A stretch of 10,509 bases of DNA, taken from positions 1-10,509 of the forward strand of contig JAGSPR010000228.1 of assembly GCA_018262455.1 (NCBI GenBank), in the 5' to 3' direction. The translations under genes and the position numbers were made by a program. Position 1 is the stretch's first letter, and the number at the start of each line of letters is the position of its first letter. Source of the stretch: Deltaproteobacteria bacterium (GTDB lineage Bacteria > Myxococcota > Polyangia > Haliangiales > Haliangiaceae). Below the pieces are notes generated by a model. The model saw nothing but the letters and a program-made list of their open reading frames with translations, was not told where the DNA came from and made no database searches. Shown in pieces: positions 1 to 4,361 of this stretch.

Positions 1-492
1 TTCCCGGTCGCGCCGGTGACCGCCTCGGGGCGCGCCCGCGTCGTCGCCGAGGCCGCGCTCGCCACAGCTCGGATCCCATGGCTCTCGCTGCGCGTCGCAG
101 GCATCCACGGGCCGGGGCGCGGCCTGGTCGATCGGATCCGCGAGGGCACGTATCGCGTGATCGGGGATGGCTCGAGCCATGTCAGCCGGATCCACGTCGA
201 CGATCTGGTCGCCGCGATCATCGCCGCCGGCACGTCCCCTGCGACCGGGTTCGTCAACATCGCCGATGACGATCCGGCTCCGATCGGCGAGGTCGCGGAC
301 GCGGTGGCCGGCGCACTCGGCGTGGCACGACCACCGCGCGTGCCCATCGCCTCGGTTGCGACCGAGGTCGCCGGCATGCTGACCGCCGATCGTCGGATCT
401 CGAACGCCCGCATGAAGCGCGAGCTTGGCGTGACGCTGCGCTATCCGAGCTGGCGCGACGCCCTGCCCACCATGCTGACGCGCGGTGACTGA
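1..492 (+). CDS. Atypical SDR / NAD-dependent epimerase family protein, C-terminal part (5' end outside window)
   Basis: Only the last 163 residues are present; the frame is open to the left edge, so the true start lies upstream and the GTG at 16 is internal. The visible part fits the second half of an extended or atypical short-chain dehydrogenase/epimerase of the YeeZ-like group: a P-x-T-A-S-G-R-A-R-x-x-A-E segment at the usual place of the catalytic Tyr-x3-Lys, then LRVAGIHGPGR, a loop with IGDG, and RIHVDDLVAAI, the conserved arm contacting substrate and cofactor. In the Tyr-x3-Lys position this protein reads Ser9-x3-Arg13 (numbered from the window edge), as in atypical SDRs that have lost the classical dyad. 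The Rossmann glycine motif would be upstream and cannot be seen. Substrate is unknown; a nucleotide-sugar or oxidoreductase role should not be assumed. It ends with TGA nine bases before the converging receiver gene. Confidence 0.8.
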   Translation, partial: FPVAPVTASGRARVVAEAALATARIPWLSLRVAGIHGPGRGLVDRIREGTYRVIGDGSSHVSRIHVDDLVAAIIAAGTSPATGFVNIADDDPAPIGEVADAVAGALGVARPPRVPIASVATEVAGMLTADRRISNARMKRELGVTLRYPSWRDALPTMLTRGD

Positions 493-505
493 TCCCTGGG
501 GTCAG
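489..505. terminator. Small hairpin over two converging stop codons
   Basis: CTGA-(T)-CCC faces GGG-TCAG with a one-base bulge and a loop of two to four bases. The inverted repeat contains the TGA stop of the SDR gene and, on the other strand, the TGA stop of the receiver gene. There is no T-run on either side, so it is not a textbook intrinsic terminator. A role in separating the converging transcripts is only a guess from position. Confidence 0.25.
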
Positions 506-867
506 CGACGAAACAGCACGCGCTCGACCACGTTGGCCAGGACCTCGCGCACGAACGGCCGGACCACGAAAGCCTCCGGGCCGCCTTCGGCGTCGACGTC
601 GTAGATGTCGATGTACGACGACGTCATCATCACGATCGGGATCGCGGCCGTGGTCTGGTCGGTCTTGATCCGGCGGCACACCTCGGCACCGTCGATCTTC
701 GGCAGATCGCTGTCGAGCAGGATGACGTCGGGAGGCTCGTGCTTGACGCGGGCGAGCGCGCTGACGCCATCGCGCGCGATCTGGACGATGTGGCCACGGC
801 CCGACAGGACCTTCACGATCAGCCGGACGACATCGGGCTCGTCATCGATCACGAGGACGCGGGCCAT
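502..867 (-). CDS. Stand-alone response-regulator receiver domain (CheY-like)
   Basis: A 121-residue protein made of one receiver domain and no output domain. The acidic pair is Asp8-Asp9 (VLVIDDEPD), the phospho-acceptor is Asp52 in ILLDSDLPKIDG, and the switch Thr82 lies in VMMTSSY. The conserved Lys before the proline of the last loop is replaced: the protein reads VVRPF with Arg103. In characterised receivers that Lys contacts the phosphoryl group, so signalling may differ, though phosphorylation is not excluded. The ATG start sits 2 nt after the TAG of the TlpA-like gene, so the two are almost certainly one transcript; the only Shine-Dalgarno hint is a weak GACGAG. With no partner kinase next to it, its pathway is unknown. 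It would act in the cytoplasm through phosphorylation-dependent protein contacts. Confidence 0.93.
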   Translation of the reverse strand: MARVLVIDDEPDVVRLIVKVLSGRGHIVQIARDGVSALARVKHEPPDVILLDSDLPKIDGAEVCRRIKTDQTTAAIPIVMMTSSYIDIYDVDAEGGPEAFVVRPFVREVLANVVERVLFRR

Positions 868-869
868 CG

Positions 870-1682
870 CTACTCGTCGATGACGGCGCGGAGACAGGTC
901 TGGGCGACCGGCGCTTCCCAGTCGCGCTTGTTGACGAAGTACGCGCGGATGTTGCCCTTGCGATCGATGAGCGCGCTCTCGGGGACCGCCTTGATGCCCC
1001 AGCTCGAGGCGATCTGGCCGATCGTATCCTCGCCCTTCGGCCGGTCGAGGAACACCTTGAACGGGATGCCATGCGGGAGTGCCTGCTGGTAGGCCGCGAG
1101 GGCGGCTGGCATCGCGATGTCACCATTCTCGCTGCGCTCGGGGAGCGCGGCGCCCGGGGCGAGGGCCTGGATGATCGCAACGAGCACATCGCTCCACGAC
1201 TTGTCCGAGGCGAGCGCGATCACGACGAAATCGTCGCCGCCGAGGCTCTCGGCCATCCCGGTGAGCGCGGGCTTCTCGGTCTTGCAGACGCCGCACCACG
1301 ACGCCCAGAAGTTGAGCAGCACGACCTTGCCGCGGAAGTCCGAGAGCTTGACCGGCTTGCCGGTGTGGTCGATCGCCGTGAAGTCGGGAGCGGCAATCGG
1401 CAACTCGCAGGGCTGGCCGCCCGGGCACAGCATCGGGCTGCCGTGGTTGTTGCCCCCGTCGAGCGGATTGTACCCGCCGAGGCCCCGGCAGGCGGACTGG
1501 GACTCGCGAACCGCCGCGTTGGGCACCATCCACAGGAACGCGGCCAGGATCCCGACCCCGAGCAGCGCGACGAGGCCCCCGGTCACCAGGACCAGCGGAT
1601 CGATCACGAGCCCGGTGTGTTCGGGCTGTTTCGACGGCAAAGCCGTCGCGACAGGTAGGTGTTTTGGCTTGCCGTCGGCCAT
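870..1682 (-). CDS. Membrane-anchored TlpA-like thioredoxin-fold protein
   Basis: 270 residues. A short cytoplasmic N-terminus is followed by one hydrophobic segment (about 29-52), which should act as an uncleaved anchor placing the rest in the periplasm. The thioredoxin fold starts near residue 97 (APDFTAIDHTGKPVKLSDF), with the redox motif WASWCGVCK (Cys130 and Cys133) and the cis-proline in AVPESALID (Pro234). This is the TlpA/ResA/redoxin pattern, expected to reduce or exchange disulfides in exported proteins or in haem maturation. Unusual for the family is a linker with three extra cysteines (65, 86, 92), plus Cys263 near the C-terminus, which might form structural disulfides. No cytochrome-maturation gene is nearby, so the substrate is unknown. 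First gene of a two-gene unit with the receiver gene; no convincing Shine-Dalgarno sequence precedes the ATG. Confidence 0.9.
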   Translation of the reverse strand: MADGKPKHLPVATALPSKQPEHTGLVIDPLVLVTGGLVALLGVGILAAFLWMVPNAAVRESQSACRGLGGYNPLDGGNNHGSPMLCPGGQPCELPIAAPDFTAIDHTGKPVKLSDFRGKVVLLNFWASWCGVCKTEKPALTGMAESLGGDDFVVIALASDKSWSDVLVAIIQALAPGAALPERSENGDIAMPAALAAYQQALPHGIPFKVFLDRPKGEDTIGQIASSWGIKAVPESALIDRKGNIRAYFVNKRDWEAPVAQTCLRAVIDE

Positions 1683-1782
1683 GGGTCACAAGATAACCGA
1701 TCTGGTCGGGCTGGAACTCCCTGACCGCGAGGTTCGTTGCCTACCAGGGCCGCTGTCGGCGAACTTCCGCTATGCTTACGCG
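1683..1782. promoter_or_regulatory. Divergent promoter region between tlpA-like and DUF4388 genes
   Basis: These 100 bases separate two start codons pointing away from each other, so they must carry at least one and probably two promoters. On the plus strand TATGCT lies at 1771-1776, six bases before the ATG. On the minus strand TATCTT lies at 1690-1695, seven bases before its ATG. Neither start has a recognisable Shine-Dalgarno sequence. A -10 element at this distance would put transcription start at or within a base of the start codon, that is, leaderless mRNAs. No good -35 match is present 16-18 bases upstream of either hexamer. The gene arrangement is seen directly; the promoter assignment is inference. 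Confidence 0.5.
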
Positions 1783-2880
1783 ATGTCGGTGCGCGGCGCG
1801 CTCAGCACGATGGCCGCCGAAGACGTCCTGGAATGGGTCGCCCGGCGGAGGATCTCGGCGCCTATCACCTTCGAGCGGAGGGGCCTGGTGCGTAGCCTGG
1901 TGGTCGAGGACGGCGCGATCGTGTGGGCGAGCTCGAACCGGCGTGACGAACAACTCGGAGTGATCCTCGTACGTTCCGGGTTCGTGGCCGAGCGTGCGCT
2001 CGCCGATGCGCTCGAGGCCCGCGCCGAGACCGGGGTGCCGCTCGGCAAGGTGCTCCTGATGTCGGGCCTGATCACCGAGATCGACCTCATCGAGATCCTG
2101 GCCACCAAGATCCGCGAGACGGTCACCGACGTGGTGACCTGGACCGACGGGACGTTCGATATCGTCCCACGCACGCAATCGCCGGCCACCGGCGTCAACG
2201 CCCAGCTCGCGGTCGAGGTATGCCTCGCCCTCGCGCGCCGACGGTCCGCGCGGATGCTCGAGATCATGAACGTACTCGGCGGCGACGAGGCAACGTTCTA
2301 CGTCCCGCCGGAGGCCACCCCGCCCGCCTCGGGTGACGGCCAGGTGGACGACAACAAGCTGTGGGCCCTCGCCGGGGATCGCCACACGGCCGCCGACATC
2401 GCCGGGACGTTCGCGGGCGAGCGGTTTGCGACGTTCGATAGCCTGGCCAAGATGGCGACGTCGGGCCAGCTCGTGGTCGATCGCCGTCACCGCGAGCGCA
2501 CCAACTCCGCGGTCGAGCTGGCGGCGGGGGCGCGTGGTCGGTTGCGCCAGGGTGATCGCGCGGGCGCGCTCGCGATGGCGACCCAGGCGTTGCATCAAGA
2601 TCCGACCGACGCCGAGGTCCGCAAGACGTTCTCGCAGATCGAGCGCGCGCGCGTGGCAGAGGTAGCCAAGCAGCTACTGGCTCGTCACCGCGTCCCGCGG
2701 CTGCGCGAGGGCACCGAGCTCGAAGGCCATGGCTTGACCCCTGTCGAGCTCGAGCTCGCCGCGCGGATCGACGGACGGTGGGACCTGCTGTCACTCGTGA
2801 GATCGGCGAGTGTACGCGAGGCCGAGGCGCTGCTAGCGTTCGCTCGGCTGGCCGAGGTCGGCGTCGTCGAGCTTGGATGA
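1783..2880 (+). CDS. DUF4388 (PATAN-type) domain protein with TPR-like and winged-helix-like parts
   Basis: 365 residues from the chosen ATG. The open frame extends back to 1117, but that part only runs antisense to the TlpA-like gene, while the family-like sequence begins at once after 1783 (MSVRGALSTMAAEDVLEWVA). Residues 1-130 fit DUF4388: a helix-strand start, EDGAIVWASS, then two LG-x-x-L-x-x-(S)G-x-(I/V) units (LGVILVRSGFVAE and LGKVLLMSGLITE), ending in a Trp/Phe-containing TWTDGTFDIV. Around 192-233 and 326-364 there are two winged-helix-like units of the pattern L-x(n)-hydrophobic-x-x-(S)G-x-(L/V)V. Between them, about 245-290 looks like a TPR-type helical hairpin (RGRLRQGDRAGALAMATQAL). 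DUF4388 proteins are common in Myxococcota and tied to signalling and motility in some cases. No enzyme motif, signal peptide or membrane segment is seen; likely a cytoplasmic scaffold or regulator. Its stop codon overlaps the next start. Confidence 0.85.
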   Translation: MSVRGALSTMAAEDVLEWVARRRISAPITFERRGLVRSLVVEDGAIVWASSNRRDEQLGVILVRSGFVAERALADALEARAETGVPLGKVLLMSGLITEIDLIEILATKIRETVTDVVTWTDGTFDIVPRTQSPATGVNAQLAVEVCLALARRRSARMLEIMNVLGGDEATFYVPPEATPPASGDGQVDDNKLWALAGDRHTAADIAGTFAGERFATFDSLAKMATSGQLVVDRRHRERTNSAVELAAGARGRLRQGDRAGALAMATQALHQDPTDAEVRKTFSQIERARVAEVAKQLLARHRVPRLREGTELEGHGLTPVELELAARIDGRWDLLSLVRSASVREAEALLAFARLAEVGVVELG

Positions 2881-3665
2881 CCATGGAGGCAGGACTTCCC
2901 AATGCGATCGACCGAGCACGACTGCTGCCCCGCAGCGGAATCGGGGTCGACGGCGCCTGGCTCGTGATCGCGCCACCCGGCAATCCGGTCATCCGGCTCG
3001 ATGCCCGGTTGCTCGATCGGGTCGAGCTGATCGGCCGCTCGCCGACGGCGCCCCTCGTGTGGTCGGGCATCGCGACCGCAGGCGTGGCCGCGGCCGCGCT
3101 GTCGATCGTACCGGGGGGGGTGTTCGCGTGCGCCGGGCTCGCCTATCTCGCGCACGAGCGCTTCAGCGAGGCCCGCAGGCGATCGCGCAGCCGCGACCTG
3201 TTGCTGGCGCTCGGCGACCTCGAGGTGGCGCTCCACGTCGCCGACGGTCCCGACGCCGCGAAGGGCATCTCCGAGCAGCTCGCGCCGTACACCCGCGACG
3301 CCCCGATCACCCGCCCCGAGGTGTTCGAGGATGCCAAGCGACGGATGCGCGCACAGGCCGAGGGCAAGGGCGAAGCCTCCGCGCGCCGCGAGGTCGAGAA
3401 CGCGCTGCTGGTCGGCGCCGACGTCTGCTTCCTGCGTGGGGACTACCTGCAGGTCGGTCAGGTCGCGTTCCGGATCGCGGAGGTGCGCGAGTACGCGCTG
3501 CGGGGAGCGAACTTGCCGCTGACAGGCGGCCGACTGCTCCAGGCGGCGATGGGCCTGCTCGTCGTGGCCGCCGAGGAGCGCGCCACCCAGGGTGAGGACG
3601 TCACGCTGCTGTCGAAGCGCATCGCCGACTACGAGGCGTGGTCGGGTCACACCGCGGGCCGCTAG
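2877..3665 (+). CDS. Unrecognised protein with one or two membrane segments
   Basis: 262 residues from an ATG whose last bases form the stop of the DUF4388 gene (ATGA overlap), the reason for this start; a second ATG two codons on (2883) is equally possible. I do not recognise a family. A hydrophobic stretch at about 60-92 (two glycine-rich parts with VPGG between) could be one long or two short membrane segments, possibly a hairpin. The following part (93-180) is charged and Arg/Glu-rich, and about 175-250 is predicted mostly helical with alternating hydrophobic residues (LLVGADVCFLRGDY, LLQAAMGLLVVAAEE). No signal peptide, no metal or nucleotide motif. Coupled translation suggests a partner of the DUF4388 protein at the membrane. 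A run of eight G at 3113-3120 lies inside the membrane-segment codons. Codon usage looks like that of the neighbours. Confidence 0.8.
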   Translation: MTMEAGLPNAIDRARLLPRSGIGVDGAWLVIAPPGNPVIRLDARLLDRVELIGRSPTAPLVWSGIATAGVAAAALSIVPGGVFACAGLAYLAHERFSEARRRSRSRDLLLALGDLEVALHVADGPDAAKGISEQLAPYTRDAPITRPEVFEDAKRRMRAQAEGKGEASARREVENALLVGADVCFLRGDYLQVGQVAFRIAEVREYALRGANLPLTGGRLLQAAMGLLVVAAEERATQGEDVTLLSKRIADYEAWSGHTAGR

Positions 3666-3669
3666 CCGC

Positions 3670-3694
3670 TCCCTGGGACCGCGTCGCTACGCGG
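3670..3694. terminator. Inverted repeats between converging genes
   Basis: The 21-base gap between the two stop codons (TAG at 3663-3665; TAG of the minus gene at 3687-3689) and the edge of the minus gene hold a perfect five-base all-GC stem, CCGCG (3679-3683) with CGCGG (3690-3694), around a six-base loop that contains the minus-strand stop. A smaller TCCC/GGGA pair lies at 3670-3678. No T-run follows on either strand. A bidirectional transcript end is plausible from position only. Confidence 0.3.
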
Positions 3695-4361
3695 GCAGGG
3701 TCATCAGGCGGAGCTCGAACATGCAGCCCTGCCCCGGCTCGGATGCGGCATCGACCGACGCACCCCACGGCGTCACGATCTCGCGCGCGATCTCGCCGAG
3801 CTCGTCGATGCGCGTGCTGCCGGTGCCATTGTCGGCGATCGCGACGAGGGCCCATGTCCCGTCGAGCGTTCCGCCGTCGCCTGGCAGGATCGACGTCCGG
3901 ACGCTGAGCGCGCTGCCCGGGCGGTCGCGCGCCGACTGGGCACACGTCGAGACCAGCTGCGCGATCACGAGTGAGAGGGCGCCGGGGGTCCCGCGCACCA
4001 ACGGCGTGCTCGCGAGATCGATCACGATCTCGATCCCGCTGGCGAGGTGATGACCGGCGAGCCGCAGCCCGAGATCGACCGAGGTCCCCAGATCGAACCA
4101 GCTCGGTGGATCGTCATCGAGCGCACGATCGAGCTCGTCGATCCGGCGCGCGAGCGTCGTTGCCTCGAGGTACGTTGCGGCGAGATCCTGGCGTAGCGTC
4201 TGCAGCGATCGCCACGGATACGGCGTCGGTCCTGTCGAGGTGGCGACGTGGCGCTCGAGGTGATCCACGACCAGGCCGAGCCGTTCGCGCAGCGCACTCA
4301 TCGGCTGTGCGAGCTGGCGTGCGACCTCGATCGCGACGTCGCCGGCGACCCGCTTCGTCAC
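3687..4361 (-). CDS. Histidine-kinase-like ATPase protein without phospho-accepting His (degenerate)
   Basis: 224 residues, cytoplasmic, no sensor or membrane part. The N-terminal helix (about 8-30) resembles a HisKA dimerisation helix, but where kinases read H-E-L-x-x-P-L this reads Arg15-Gln-Leu-Ala-Gln-Pro20-Met, so the phosphorylated His is absent. A long helical segment (52-82) follows, then a HATPase_c-like domain (about 88-222): helix GALSLVIAQLVSTCAQSA in the N-box position, which lacks the Mg-binding Asn; a clear G1 box IADNGTG (Asp177, Gly179, Gly181); and the end SEPGQGCMFELRL as in kinase C-termini. It may bind ATP weakly or act as an adaptor; autophosphorylation is unlikely. Start is GTG in a GTGA overlap with the stop of the upstream surface-protein gene, preceded by GGGGAG at 4365-4370. 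Last gene of the operon. Confidence 0.8.
   Translation of the reverse strand: MTKRVAGDVAIEVARQLAQPMSALRERLGLVVDHLERHVATSTGPTPYPWRSLQTLRQDLAATYLEATTLARRIDELDRALDDDPPSWFDLGTSVDLGLRLAGHHLASGIEIVIDLASTPLVRGTPGALSLVIAQLVSTCAQSARDRPGSALSVRTSILPGDGGTLDGTWALVAIADNGTGSTRIDELGEIAREIVTPWGASVDAASEPGQGCMFELRLMTLPA

Noticed and set aside
1117..1782. A 222-codon N-terminal extension of the DUF4388 gene.
   Set aside because: It runs antisense to the TlpA-like gene, has low-complexity composition and no family match, and the family-like sequence starts directly after the ATG at 1783. The in-frame ATG at 1681 would also cover the divergent promoter region.
2685..3650. A 321-codon minus-strand frame over the DUF4388 and membrane-protein genes.
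   Set aside because: Repetitive Arg/Ala/Gly-rich translation without motif; the plus strand has the ATGA-coupled pair and a recognised domain.
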